From assembly GCA_950097015.1 (NCBI GenBank), contig CATNEN010000033.1, positions 1,984,001-2,048,000 on the forward strand: a stretch of 64,000 nt of DNA, in the 5' to 3' direction. Positions 11,636 to 23,095 of this stretch are shown here, one piece after another; within the stretch, counting starts at the first letter, position 1, and each line of letters begins with the position of its first letter. This DNA is from Macrostomum hystrix (Eukaryota; Platyhelminthes; Macrostomidae). Under the pieces are notes generated by a model, which was not told the origin of the DNA, ran no database searches, and worked only from the letters and a program-made list of their open reading frames with translations. Made by a program: the position numbers and the translations under genes.

Positions 11636-12350
11636 GGAAAACAAAAGTAGAATATTTTACTAATTTCAACAAAAATGTTTTTAAAATATATTTTGTGAGC
11701 ACAGGCTATGGAATCTGAGTCTCTATAGCACCTGAGTCTATCCTATCTAGGCCAATGAGATCTGAGTCTATGCCATGAATTTCTATCTGAGTATGAAAAG
11801 GCAAAATAATGAAAATAGGAGACAAACACATCAAACACATTGAGATTAACCCGGCTTAATTATATAATAATTAATTAAGAAGTCATATTGCTTAAAAAAA
11901 CACAGAGGATAAGCGAGGCTGCTTACTAATAGAATTGATAAGGTGATGCTGCTTACTAATAAAATTGATAAGGTGATGCTGCTTACTAATAGAATTGATA
12001 AGGTGATGCTGCTTACTCATAGAATTGATAATGTTTAACGGGTTTCAAACAATTTTACTAAAGCACTCCCGCTGGCGCACCGGCTCGATGTCATTGTCGA
12101 TGACGAATATTCGGCTGCCAAGTCTTAACACGTGAAACAAAGCAACTATGATGATTTCTAGAGAAGCATCATAGTTGCTTCTATGATGCTGCAGCAGCAG
12201 TCAGTCAGCGGTCAGCCAGTCAGTAACTGATCTACCAGACTGGATGCTCGTTGACACTACGTACTTTCCCTCCGAGGTCCACATCGCCGAACTGGCTGGC
12301 GGGCTGGAAAACAAAAGTAGAATATTTTACTAATTTCAACAAATATGTTT
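11636..12350. repeat. Duplicated intron-like segment and 30-bp satellite monomers
   Basis: The roughly 45 bases after the methyltransferase-like acceptor (GGAAAACAAAAGTAGAATAT and following) recur at 12306-12350. Between them, 11895-12065 repeats the arrangement at 10625-10790 with four 30-bp monomers. This is local segmental duplication in non-coding DNA. Just left of the second copy, 12240-12306, there is a short minus-strand open segment after an acceptor-like CCAG, too short to call. Confidence 0.6.
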
Positions 12351-12399
12351 TTAGAGAGGCAGTCGATATCGAAATAATTATGGAAATTCGTCAGTAATA

Positions 12400-12585
12400 A
12401 GATAGGGCTTATAGGGCCCGACTTTCTCATCGTCTGGCAGTGTACACTATCGCTGTGCCCCTAAGTCTTCTCTCCGCGGCTGCGTTCAAAATGAATGTGG
12501 CCTCGCCGCGGAATCGAGCTCAGGGACCTCGGTGCGAGAGGCCAACGCGTTAGACCGATTTGCCACTCACCCGGCCCTAACCAAT
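12400..12585 (-). mobile_element. tRNA-derived SINE
   Basis: On the minus strand the sequence begins GGGCCGGGTGAGTGGCAAAT, has a tRNA-like head of about 70 bp, an A-box-like GTGAGTGGC region and a B-box-like GAGCTCGATTCC, then a tail with GGCCACATTCATTTTGAACG. The tail motif recurs, diverged, at about 23715 and 60895, which supports a dispersed family. No anticodon arm of a true tRNA can be folded with confidence. Confidence 0.65.
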
Positions 12586-12599
12586 GTTACAAGCTCATT

Positions 12600-13200
12600 G
12601 AGTAGGAATTTTGTAGCTTATCTCAGCTGTTTACTACACAAAATGATTGAAGCAAACAACAATTTTTTTCTAATTGTTGCTTTATTTGAATCGAATAAAA
12701 TGAGCATATGATGAGCAGCGATAAGTAAATAACAAAACAGAGCATTAGTAGAGCTAACTAACATTAACACAATACAAGAACGGTACGTTTTTTGTATTTT
12801 ACTACTGCAATATCTATAAGAAAGTATTAAAATAACAGTGCACTATATCTGAATAACAATTTTATATTAATTAATAAAGGTTTGTACTAGCTAACTATAT
12901 TTTTGTAGAAAGCTTTGCACGTTAAAAAAAAGAACGGGAATTTAATTTGGCATAGAATTTAATTAGCGAGACATTGTAAACATATATGCTCATACTTAAT
13001 TACATTCGTGGAGCTTAGTAAAATAACTTTCGGAGCACTAACACAAGCTCCAAAATTTATGGCAATCATTTTTCATCTCCATTTTTGGATATTTTCATTT
13101 TGAATTAATGCTACTGATACTGATACTGGCACTGCTACTGACGTGTCAGAAAGACGTGGCAGTGTCTATGGAAAGTGTGAACGAACTGTTCTGTGTTTTA
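12600..13200. other. AT-rich non-coding stretch
   Basis: No open frame, repeat or RNA structure stands out, apart from a short run of ACTGATACTGATACTGGCAC near 13115. Confidence 0.4.
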
Positions 13201-13204
13201 TTGT

Positions 13205-13428
13205 TTAAAATCATTTTCATAGATTTTTGAGCTTGTGTAACACTACCCCTGACCTTCGCGCACGTTTCTTGCTGCAGCTCCTGAATAGAAAAAGATATGA
13301 ACATGATTTTAATTTTGTTTTCTTTCTGACCAAATTTCCTTTCATTTGACACCATGGGCGTGAAATTTCATGGCTCCGTTGAAGAGCAACGTTGGACATT
13401 CCGGGAACTTTTGGGACACCCCTCGTAA
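13205..13428 (-). mobile_element. Mariner 5'-end remnant
   Basis: Read on the minus strand the segment starts TACGAGGGGTGTCCCAAAAG, a typical mariner terminal inverted repeat, next to a TA. It continues into about 200 bp of degenerate untranslated or N-terminal sequence. No transposase motif is preserved. Its end resembles that of the mariner relic at 1143-2170. Confidence 0.65.
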
Positions 13429-13726
13429 TATTTATAAAAAATCGAATGCTTTTAGTTCAGAAAAACACACGCAAAGGATGAATGTATAAGTACTTATAGG
13501 CATTGTAGTTTACAGACAAGCAAGCGGCGACAAAAATCGCAGTTTTTATCTTACTGAGTACGGAGATACACCCGAATTAGTAGTAGTAAAAACGAAAATT
13601 ATTAATCGTTTTAAAGTCATTTTTACCATAAAAAAACTAAAAAAATTAAAAAGCAGCTGTCGCATTTTCGCTAGAGAAAAACGAACAAAACTTGCCTAAT
13701 TTTCTACCTAAATAAATGTTAGCCCA

Positions 13727-14544
13727 TCAATGTACGCCGGCACCATTGTTGCCAATGCCACCGGTGCCGCTCTCGCCTAGCAACAGCCGCGAGTCGTCCA
13801 TCAGGCTGGGCTGCGGTCTCTTAGCAACCAATGCGCGAGGCAGCTTGTCGTGGTACAACTGATAGACGTCACGGTCGGCCGGACAGCTACAACGGAAGGC
13901 CTCGCATTCGTACATGGCCGAATAATAGGCTTGCAGATGCTGCAGCTCTGATGGCACATCGAAGTCGCGATAGAACTGAAATGTATCGACGATGCGAACA
14001 ATTGAATCACGCCTGTCTCATCTCTCTGATCTCACCCAAGACGTCTCATCTCTCCGATCTCACCTCACCCCTGTCTCATCTCTTCTCTGTCTAATCTGAA
14101 CACTGTCACATGCATCTTGGCCCTGATTCATGTCTTCACTGTCTCATATCTTCCCTGTTTTATCTCCCGTCTTATCTCTCCTCTGTATAAAACTGTGCCG
14201 TGTCTTACATCTTCCATGTCACATCTCTCGCCTGTCTCATCTTTATCCTGTCTCATCTCTTTCCTATCTGATTTCACAGTCAATACCGACCCGCATTCAT
14301 TTTAGAATCTATCTTTAGCCCGCTGGAGCTAAATAGACTCTGAGATTAAAAAAGCATTCGAACCCTGGCAGACAAACAGGGAATTCTACCTTAGCGGCCA
14401 TTTTCAGATGATGCAGTTTAGGCATGAGTTGGCAATCCGCGTAGGTTAGCTCATCTGAGAGCAGGTAGCGACAACTTAGCGACAATTTGTACATGTGGTT
14501 CGGACTGCGCGGCTTCGGTCGATACTTAAGGCGCAGAGGCTCAA
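13727..14544 (-). CDS. Chloride intracellular channel (CLIC)-like protein, last two exons
   Basis: Two minus-strand exons join in phase 0. The 5' one, 14544-14390, ends in CRYLLSDELTYADCQLMPKL followed by HHLKMAAK. This is the CLIC/GST-like C-terminal helical core (family pattern: RKFLDG-ELTLADC-LLPKLH). The 3' one, 13975-13727, starts FYRDFDVPSELQHLQAYY and continues through an acidic/aromatic stretch to SCPADRDVYQLYHD, matching the CLIC end, then adds a Gly-rich tail of about 25 residues before TGA. CLIC proteins are GST-fold proteins that exist in soluble and membrane-inserted forms. The N-terminal thioredoxin-like domain must lie upstream (above 15 kb) but I could not find it; a KDZ end and a satellite now separate the exons from it. 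The gene may be interrupted or just have a long intron. Confidence 0.78.
14020..14290. repeat. Degenerate TGTCTCATCTCT-type repeat in CLIC intron
   Basis: The word CTGTCTCATCTCT and relatives recur about ten times with variable spacing. It fills most of the intron between the two visible CLIC exons. Confidence 0.6.
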
Positions 14545-14568
14545 CTGGATCACACCATCAGCAACATC

Positions 14569-15098
14569 ACCTCATCAATTCTATGTGACAGCAGCATCAT
14601 ATTATCAATTCTATAAGTTAGCAACATCATATTATCAATTCTATAAGTCAGCAGCATCATATTATCAATTCTATGTGACAGCAGCATCATATTATCAATT
14701 CTATGTGTCAGCAGCATCATATTATCAATTCTATGTGTCAGCAGCATCATATTATCAATTCTATGTGTCAGCATCATCATATTATCAATTCTATAAGTCA
14801 GCAGCATCATATTATTAATTCTATGTGACAGCAGCATCATATTATCAATTCTGTAAGTCAGCAGCATCATATTATCAATTCTATGTGTCAGCAGCATCAT
14901 ATTATCAATTCTATGTGACAGCAGCATCATATTATCAATTCTATAAGTCAGCAGCATGATATTATCAATTCTATGTGACAGCAGCATCATATTATCAATT
15001 CTATAAGTCAGCAGCATCATATTATCAATTCTATGAGTCAGCAGCATCATATTATCAATTCTATAAGTCAGCAGCATCATATTATCAATTCTATGTGA
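14569..15098. repeat. 30-bp satellite upstream of CLIC exon (about 17 copies)
   Basis: Unit GCAGCATCATATTATCAATT plus CTATRDGWCA. The array runs to within about 25 bp of the CLIC acceptor at 14545 and on its other side touches the KDZ end at about 15099; the shared CTATGTGAC hides the exact junction. Confidence 0.93.
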
Positions 15099-15179
15099 CG
15101 TCTTGGCAAGTGCAAAAGATTGAAACGCGCACTGTTCACTTTCACGCCACGATGAGGCGCGTCACGTTCGTGAAAGAAA

Positions 15180-15485
15180 AATTTATCTGACAAATGCAGA
15201 GGGAAAATGTCAAAGCAATGAATGCCCATTGACAATCCCAGCATTAGTTTTATGCAGAGGGAAAAATGTCAAAGCAATGAATGCACAGTGACAATCCCAG
15301 CATTAGTTTTATGCAGAGGGAAAAATGTCAAAGCAATGAATGCACAGTGACAATCCCAGCATTAGTTTTATGCAGAGGAAAAATGTCAAAGCAATGAATG
15401 CACAGTGACAATCCCAGCAATAGTTTTATGCAGAGGAAAAATGTCAAAGCAATAAATGCACATTGACAATCCCAGCAATATTTGA
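15180..15485. repeat. 58-59-bp subterminal repeats of KDZ left end
   Basis: Reverse complement of the 5466-5935 monomer, five copies, two of them lacking one or two bases in GAGGGAAAAATG. Confidence 0.92.
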
Positions 15486-15648
15486 CAGAATATAGACTCT
15501 AGTCCCTGTAAAGATAGCAGCTCTCTGCACAGTGACTATTTTCGGCTGAAAACATTGAAAACCATAGCATATTGCATCTTAAATATACTATCTAATATTA
15601 AGCTATTGGCGTCGTGTGGGCCTCTAATAATTGTTTCATATTAAAATT

Positions 15649-16538
15649 TCATTCCGTTTGTCTAGTATCTAGTCTAAGCGTAATGTTGGGTGCAGAGCTC
15701 GCCCCATATAAAGATGACTGAGCAAGTCTATTTGCGTCATTTACAAATGGAGTATTGAAAGGATTAAAATTTGTTGAACTTTCACTTTCGTGAAAGTGTT
15801 GCCGATATTTCGCGGTTACAGAAGTCAGTGCCGTATCTCCTTCACTCTCCAAGTCACTTGTGGTGATATTATGGTAGTCATCGACTTGTAGCCCTTCTTC
15901 CATCACTTGAGCCTGTTGTTGATGCAGATGAGAGGCACTTATTGGTGTATCATGATCAGGTGATACATCAATGGAAACTGAATTACAAAATGTCAGTTCT
16001 GTATTTTCGAGTTCCTTTAAAATGGCTACACATTTTTCTCTGGATAAGTGATGGGGGTCCTTCAATTCTGGAATGAATTTGCAACTTTTTCCGACAAGGC
16101 TCCATGGAATCTTGCCGTCGAAACCTGTCGCTGTTTTATGTGCAATTTTAGCCCTAAAAAAATTTCTTGTCGCATTTTTTTCACATCGCTATAAACAGAA
16201 GCTAGGTTTCGTGGCTGACTAGTTTCAGCAAGCTGAACATCACTGCGCTCATTTGCCATATTTTGTTGTTCTGCTTTTTTCGCGTCATCCATTAGTTCTG
16301 CTATTTTATTTATATGGGGCTCCATAGCGCTTCTAACATTAGGCGATATGTCATTGGACGTGGTAAAATCGGTTCCACGTCGGGTTAATATAATAAGTAC
16401 GTATGTCTCACCTGTACGTTTTAAATCATTTACCACTTTTCTTATTTTCTTCTGCTGATTTTTAGCTTCTTCTTGAAGACGTCGCTTTTCTTCGATTGGC
16501 AGACTCATATACTCGCGACGCAGTTCGGCGGTCCACAC
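15649..16538 (-). pseudogene. KDZ-element accessory ORF, one frameshift, unknown function
   Basis: From an acceptor-like TTTAATTCTAG near 16540 a frame runs 158 codons (16538-16062). It begins WTAELRREYMSLPIEEKRRL, a helical, charged start a little like an HMG box, then continues with basic and helical segments. A second frame takes over at the A-run near 16085 (KFIPELKDPHHLSREKCVAI) and runs to TAA at 15649 with a Ser/Asp-rich acidic tail. One missing base in the A-run would explain the shift. It reads toward the terminal repeats, as the transposase does at the other end. It could be a DNA-binding second protein of the element, or a passenger; no family is assigned. Confidence 0.5.
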
Positions 16539-16539
16539 T

Positions 16540-16794
16540 AGAATTAAAGGAAGATTTGATTTTTAAATTTTAGTGACTAATTATTACATTTATTTATTTC
16601 TAGCTTTTATGTAAATTAATAGATGCACCCCACAGAGAATATAACATATGATGTAGCCTAGAAAATACAACAATATTCAAGACTTTTAGAAAAAAACAAT
16701 GTTATGCTGCATAAATGGACTAAAATGTTTTGTATTAAAAATAATGCTGCCTACTCATACATTAATATTTCTTGAGTTCTAGTCTTACTATATA
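16540..16794. other. AT-rich spacer
   Basis: No feature recognised between the KDZ-type ORF and the first MITE. Confidence 0.4.
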
Positions 16795-16800
16795 TCCCTG

Positions 16801-17084
16801 TCATACATGCGCAACCTCCCAAATCTTAGCCGGCCGTGCGACTTAGTTTTTGCTCTCATTTGCGACTTAGTTCATTTCATTGCTCTATTTACGACTTAGT
16901 TTGCTCTCATTTGCTCTCTTTTTCTCTCCCCTTTTTCCTTTTCTTCACGCCTTCCTTTTTTGTCCCTTGGTCCCCCCTTTGATTTTTTTTGCGCTTGGTC
17001 AATTGGTTTTTGCGACTTACCTTGCTTGGCCCTCGTTTCACCCGGCTGGTTCGGCCGGGTCGGCCGGGTGTTGCGCATGTATGA
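16801..17084. mobile_element. 284-bp MITE with 15-bp TIRs
   Basis: Ends are TCATACATGCGCAAC and its exact reverse complement GTTGCGCATGTATGA. A direct repeat TCCCTG flanks it at 16795-16800 and 17085-17090, the expected target-site duplication. The interior has repeated GCGACTTAG words, a T/C-rich tract and a GC-rich GGCCGGGTCGGCCGGGTG stretch. No protein is encoded. Superfamily not assigned. Confidence 0.75.
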
Positions 17085-17090
17085 TCCCTG

Positions 17091-17858
17091 TAGTATATTT
17101 TTAAGTAATACTGACCATAAGAAAACTTACCTGCCTTTCCTTTGTTTTGCAAAAACACATTGGCACCAGTTAGAACCATCTGTGTGTAAGAAAAAAATTA
17201 GAATTACAAAATAAAACCATTTTATTGCACTATTTCTTATGCACTTTAATTTAAGACTCAAACTGAAATACGAAGCTTTAGTGCCTACTTTATGCTTTAA
17301 AATTTGAGTTAATTTAAATTTAAATTTCCTTTGTTCTTTTTTTGGTTTGATAATCTCAATTTCTTATAATATAATCAGTACTGACCATAATAATCTTATT
17401 TCATCTTGTAACTCTTGTATTATGTATGCCTGTACCATAATAATATAAAAATATTATAGGGGTAGGGCCTAGTGAAAATATTACGTCACAAAAGGGTTGC
17501 TGTTCTATAAAAAGGTGTACAAGCGCATGGCATAAATTTACTTTTGTTTGCAAAATTATTTTTATGAATAAATTTAAAATTGCGCTAAATGAAACAAAAA
17601 GTGCAGTGCAGAAACAATTCAGTTTATAGTATTCGTAACAATTCAGTTCAATTCAGTTCAGTTCAGTTTAGTTTAGTTTACTTGGCTGTTATATAGCCAC
17701 AGGGTAGTAGTGACAAATCCAGTAAAAAATGCTACAGAATGCTTGGAAGTTGGAAGCTTGGAAATATTGCCTGATTGAAGTCACTAATAAAGGTTAGAAA
17801 TGTAGCTGCGATTCTTTCTGCTCTTTGGATGCTGCCGAGCTGGTTATGGCCAAAGACA
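17091..17858. other. AT-rich non-coding stretch between two MITEs
   Basis: Contains short CAATTCAGTTCA direct repeats near 17640. No gene. Confidence 0.4.
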
Positions 17859-17867
17859 ATTATGAAA

Positions 17868-18351
17868 GGCAGTGCTTATCCCCACGGTACCGTAGAAATA
17901 ATTTTTGTCTTATTCCTACGGTACAGTGGGAATAATTTCCTGCTTATCTGCACGGCACACTGACAAGATAGCTGTCCTATCTTCAACATAGCTCCAGAGA
18001 TGCGTAAAGTAATAGACTGGATTATAGGCTTAGAAGGCTTGAGCTATAAGATTAGAAAAATACACACTTCAGTTGTATTCTTTTAAATATATAAATAATA
18101 GCAATATATATTTTATATACTTAAAAAGCCACCGTATTGGTTAACTAATTGCAAAAAAAGCAGAAAACTTTTATTTGTTTACTTGCTTTTAAAAACCGGA
18201 AGAAAAAAAAATTGCAGTCACGATAAAAAGATAGATGATTAGGACAGCTATCTTATCAGTGTGCCGTGCGGATAAGCAGGAAATTATTCCCACGGTACCG
18301 TAGGAAAAAGACAAAAATTATTTCTACAGTACCATGGGGATAAGCACTGCC
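17868..18351. mobile_element. 484-bp MITE with ~112-bp TIRs and 9-bp TSD
   Basis: The left arm (17868-17979) starts GGCAGTGCTTATCCCC and the right arm (18240-18351) is its near-perfect reverse complement. The 9-base ATTATGAAA flanks both sides exactly (17859-17867 and 18352-18360). Long inverted arms with a 9-bp duplication are typical of Mutator-like (MULE) elements. The arms hold nested GTACC/GGTAC palindromes. There is no coding capacity, so this is a non-autonomous copy. Confidence 0.85.
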
Positions 18352-18360
18352 ATTATGAAA

Positions 18361-20455
18361 AATTCCACACCACATTATTTATGCCAGGTATATTAATTAT
18401 TATTGTTGCAAGGCAGGTAGTAACGTTGTACAATTTTGGGAGGAGCAAAAAATTGTTTTGACATGCACTCTACCACTTTTCTGACTATGGCATGGTAGGG
18501 GGTTAAAGCTATAACAAATCTGATTAAAAATGAAATCAGCACATCAAAAAGCCTTAGTAGCCACAGATTTATCATCCTATCAAAACAAGAACTATTTTAT
18601 ATAGACCTAAAGTTCAAGAGACCCTCGCCTCCCCGCTGGGTCCATGGACCACCCTGCAGCTAAGTCTAGTAAGTCAAAGTTCAAGAAGCCCAAAAAGCAA
18701 GCAAAGTTAAAATGTATTAAAAACTTGAAGTCTATACTTTATAGCAATTATCATTTTGGTTTAAAAAAATTAGCTAGTCAGCCAGACCACTGACTGATAA
18801 TTTGGATATAAGTTGCATTAGTAACACTCTTAGTAGTTTAGTCTTAGGTTTTAACTAACATCTATTATTAACTTTACATGTAACATTTTCATTGTGTCAG
18901 TTAATAAATGTTGAAAATCAAAACAATTGGATTGGGATTTCGATTTGCTGGCATAAGTAGTACTAGTAACTAAATTTAAAACGAAAAAACATTGCTTACC
19001 TTTGTTATAAAAAAATTAATAGAAAATTTCAATACTTAAATTGACAAAGTAACTTTTAAAAATACCTTCTCTAGACACAGTAAAGTACAATCTGTTATGG
19101 ATGTAATGATATCCTAAGTGTAAAATGCCAACTAAACTAGTTTGGTGGCGCAGCGCATTAGGGCGCGTTTTTTATTTAAACAATTCTAAACTATTAAATA
19201 AAAACTTAAATAAAAAATTATGCTACAACGTAACTAAGAAAATCTTTTTTTGAGAAGTACTAATACACTTTTTTTAATGCGCATACTTAGTTCTGTATAA
19301 TTATTTGTTATACCATACGCACGTAAAGTTATGAAATTGACGTAAAATCCGGACTATTCAGACTCGTTTTTGACATGTAAAAAGAGTATTTATAAAAATA
19401 CAATTCTTTCTTTCCATGTAACACTAAAAAAGTGACGAATTCTATAGACAAATGAATACAATTATATTGAGAATGATTGCAGAAGGACTGCGGGCAATGG
19501 CACATCATTTAGTGACACTAGACCCACAGCGAGCTATTTTTTGCTAATACCTTATTCGGATCATTGTCATAAATAATTACGAGTACATAATCAGTCTTAC
19601 TTGTTTCTGTTTCGTTTCTTTTAAGGCACTGTAGAGTTATACCGCTATACTTTCTGGAATTTTAGAACTGATTCTGGTTCTGGAATTCTGGGTAGAATGA
19701 ATGACTGATTCTGATTTCTGGGTAGAATGAAAAGCCTATTTTACGGGTTGGAGAGCTGGGTAAGACAGCTTTAATTTAATTTTTCAATTAACTGCCGTCA
19801 AAAATAAAGCCAATATAATCTAGCAACCAAGTTATATAAATATAAGTAATTTAAAATTAAAATAAATATGATTTGATTTTGTTTTTGTCTTATAACTAGT
19901 ATAAATATGTCTTTCTATGCATGTATAACTCAACCTGTGTGGCGTGTTGATAGAGAGTGCGCTCTGTTTGAGTGATACGAGGGGGGTTCGAATTTTTTCC
20001 GTATCATTTTTACTAATGAATTTTTTTGATCCGATATTTTATTGTGATGCCAAATATTTACTAATTATTTCGTTTTATAGCCATTTTATACAGTGGATGT
20101 GTTGTAATTTTAGTTCTGGCTTCTGATAAGCCATTAAGCCCTCGCTGTTAAGGTGGAAGTATCATTTGTTTGAGACGGGGTGATCACTTCTTGGTTCTTA
20201 CTTAGCACGATAGAAAAGCGTCATATATCTATTACACGTAAAATCCACTTAATCAGTAAGTCCCATCTAAACTCATTCAGCTTTAGTTATATTGTATTAA
20301 TTAGTATGAACTGTGGTTTGCTTGCCTATATGTTTGGAAATAAATGATTATCAGTGCAAAGGAAAAATATTTAGATAGCCAGTTACATACTTCATATTTC
20401 ATACTTTCTACTTGCAGTAGACGAGTAGCATGATCCATGTAAAATTTATCGGAAG
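18361..20455. other. AT-rich non-coding stretch
   Basis: No splice-bounded open frame. A tRNA-like fragment at about 19936-19998 (GTGGCGTGTTGATAGAGAG, then GGGGTTCGAATTTTT with a B-box) may be an old SINE head; evidence is weak. Confidence 0.35.
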
Positions 20456-20459
20456 TCTA

Positions 20460-21090
20460 CCCCCTACCCCCTACCCCCCGTGGGTCCACATGGATTCACC
20501 CGGCTAGCCGAGTATTTTTTGACTAGTGGAAGTGTCGGCTAGCCGGCGGCCGCGAGCTGAGTAGACAGTCTAGGGGTTTGGGCTGTGTACATTCACGGCT
20601 TGAAATACAATGTACAGTCTGGGGCTTCGGCGCCCGGGGAAGGGAGGGGGTGGCTGTAATAAAATTTGGCCCGCAGAGTGGCGGAGGGGAGTTGGGGTGG
20701 CTGTCCTCGGAAAACAAAAAGTGACTCACTTTGAGATGATGCAGCTTTGCTCTGGATTGAGTAGAGATGTTCAAAATTGACAGCATTGTTGGAAAACATG
20801 TAAAGTGTAAGTGGATCAAATTTGGAGAAAATCTGACAAAGTGGGGCGACGATATGTCGAATTGAGTGATTTTTTGACGATTTTTGAGCAGTTTTTTGCA
20901 CTTTTGAGCAGGAAGGAAATGATTTTTCGGGAATTTGAGTAGCCTATTGCACTCAGCGTAGGTGGTTTTAGGTATGTGCAAAGTTTGGTGCGATTTGGTT
21001 GAGCGGTTTCGGCGTCTATAAAGACAAAAGGTTGCACACAGACAGACAGACAGACAGACAGAGTTTTCACTTTTATATATATAGATAAAG
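20460..21090. mobile_element. Dispersed repeat with (ACAG)n and ATATATAGATA tail
   Basis: A GC-rich block (inverted GGCTAGCCG words) is followed by a long unique part and ends GATTTGGTTGAGCGGTTTCG, six ACAG units, then TTTTATATATATAGATA. This style of terminus (conserved GCGGTTTCGG, a tetranucleotide run and a TATAGATA end) is common in dispersed invertebrate non-autonomous elements. Class and borders are uncertain. Confidence 0.45.
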
Positions 21091-23090
21091 TTCTTAAATA
21101 TCTAAAATTTCATAAATACAAAAAAAGATAAAAATTTTTTATTTAGAGCTGTACTAAAGTTTAAAAGTTTTTTCATTTTAGAAGATAGAGACTATGGTTC
21201 TTTTTAATATTAATTTCAATTGTATATAGCAAAAGGTAAACCAAAATTAAAGTTAAAGCTTTTTGAAAGTAAATTCTTTACTTTAAAAACGGGATATATA
21301 TGTAACATTTTGTGGAGTTGTTCTCAATACAAAAAATAGGGCAAAACTTCCTAACGTCAAAGTAGTATTTCGTATTTATAGCAAAAATCATATGAAGTCC
21401 GATAAATTTTATATACATTTTTATAAATACAAACGCTACATCGTCTTCGCTTCCTTGAATCTGAATTTCTAACAATCGAGTCGTTTCGAATCGGTGGGAG
21501 TATTTCATTGAAAATTAACGACATTAAGAATTGTCAAAGGTGTCTTAATACCTTACGAGAATATATCGAAAATCGTATTTCATGCATGATGACATTTCTG
21601 CAAAAAATGACGTAGAATAGTATTTGAAAATGAGCCCATTTTTAATTCCAAAACACTGTAAACTTTTTTCATATCACGCAATTCTGATCTGCTTAGTTTT
21701 ACAGGTTTAATTATTCTTATTGACCTGTAATTGGCTTTTAACTCTTGCACAGGCAACACATTTAGTATCCCAGAGTATTTTAATTCATGTACTTCATAAA
21801 CAGAATGTTGCAGGTCAACTAGATCTAGAGTTTGTTAGAAAAATCTGAGAGAAAGAGGCAGGGAAACCACTAAAATTAGATATTTAAACAGAAGTAGTTC
21901 CCTTTCTATTCGATTCTACCTTCCTTTCTACACAGTCCAATAATTCTAACAACTATGATCATAGAGCTCTTTAACTTTTCTTTATTGTAGCAGTACGTTC
22001 CCTTTTTTCTTCACCCATTTTGTTTTTCATTGCCCGGCCACCCAGTAGCGAATTTTCCATTCGAATCTGTGTGGCTGTTGCGTTATTAACGACCCTCACC
22101 AATCGCGCGTTAGAGGCTTTAGTACCCCTCTGGCGCGTTGTGATTGGTGGGTGAGTGTAAGCCCCTTGAACCCCACCCCTTTCCCCCATTTTGTGTTTTT
22201 ATTTAAATTTTGCGCAACTGCTCACAAAGTCAAGTTCGCTCTTCCAAATTGCTAATTCGAATTTAAACCCTGCGCACATTAAACCCAAGCGTTCTTAATA
22301 TATATAACAAACATATTTGTTATTTTCCATCCATATTAAAATCTGTTATTGCATGCAATTTTTTTCTTACTACGAAGCGACCGTAGTAAGAAAAAAATGA
22401 ACTCGAAGAAGCATATGAAGATGTAGCTTTCTAAAAAGAAACATAGATATAGTTATATTCGAAAACAAATTATGAACCTTTGCGAATATCCAAGGAGCCA
22501 ATATTATCGGCTGCAATCTTGAAAACTCAAAGAAAAATCTGATTCAGCGATTCGAACTTTCTGAGTCTAGAAATAAACTCAAAGAGATGCGTTATTGTTG
22601 GTCCAATATGGAAATACTTTATAGAAATTAAAACAGCGACATAATAAATTATCTGACAGAGCTGGGATGGACTCAAATCCAAAAAGATTTGCAACATATT
22701 ATAGATGGTGCAGCACTGCTATCTGCTTGGACTGCACAATTCTTTAATATACTGCTTTCAGGTGTGCAAATTTTCCTAAATTCAGTTAATTATCTGCTGT
22801 TTACCTGTCAATCACCAGAATGCGATACGGCAAGACAGCAACGAAAGCATGAAACAAAATATAACAAAAGTAAAATATTGCTTTTACTTGAAACAATTAT
22901 TTCTCCTAGAATAACAGAAAAAATGTAATTGGCAAGTGCACGATGAAATGATCATGCTGCTTAGCTCTAGAAAAGGAATTGTTGATGAACCAGCAGAGGT
23001 GAAATGTGTAGCCTACTTTTAACTGTTGTCATTCACAAAAAATTGTGGGGCATTGTTACACCAAAGAAAAAAAATTAAATTGAAAATTTA
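21091..23090. other. AT-rich non-coding stretch
   Basis: No convincing gene. A perfect 16-bp hairpin lies at 22359-22397. Around 22020-22190 the sequence is GC-richer, with repeated GATTGGTGG-type words, but no exon can be defined. Confidence 0.35.
22359..22397. other. Perfect 16-bp inverted repeat with 7-base loop
   Basis: TTTTTTTCTTACTACG pairs with CGTAGTAAGAAAAAAA around the loop AAGCGAC. The stem has no mismatch. It stands alone; no flanking duplication is evident. Confidence 0.8.
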
Positions 23091-23095
23091 GTGTC

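Larger units (their letters stand above)
15099..16550 (-). mobile_element. KDZ-type transposon, left half
   Basis: The terminal 90 bp (15099-15190) and five or so 58-59-bp subterminal repeats (15180-15485) are the inverted counterpart of those at 5466-6034. Inside lies an ORF pair reading toward the terminus. The transposase gene of the 2.9-6.0-kb copy is absent here and no opposite terminus is found to the right. This is therefore either a truncated second copy or the left half of the same split element. Confidence 0.72.

Noticed and set aside
20523-21070. Minus-strand open frames of 84-152 codons
   Set aside because: They lie inside a dispersed repeat with an (ACAG)n terminus and show no conserved motif.
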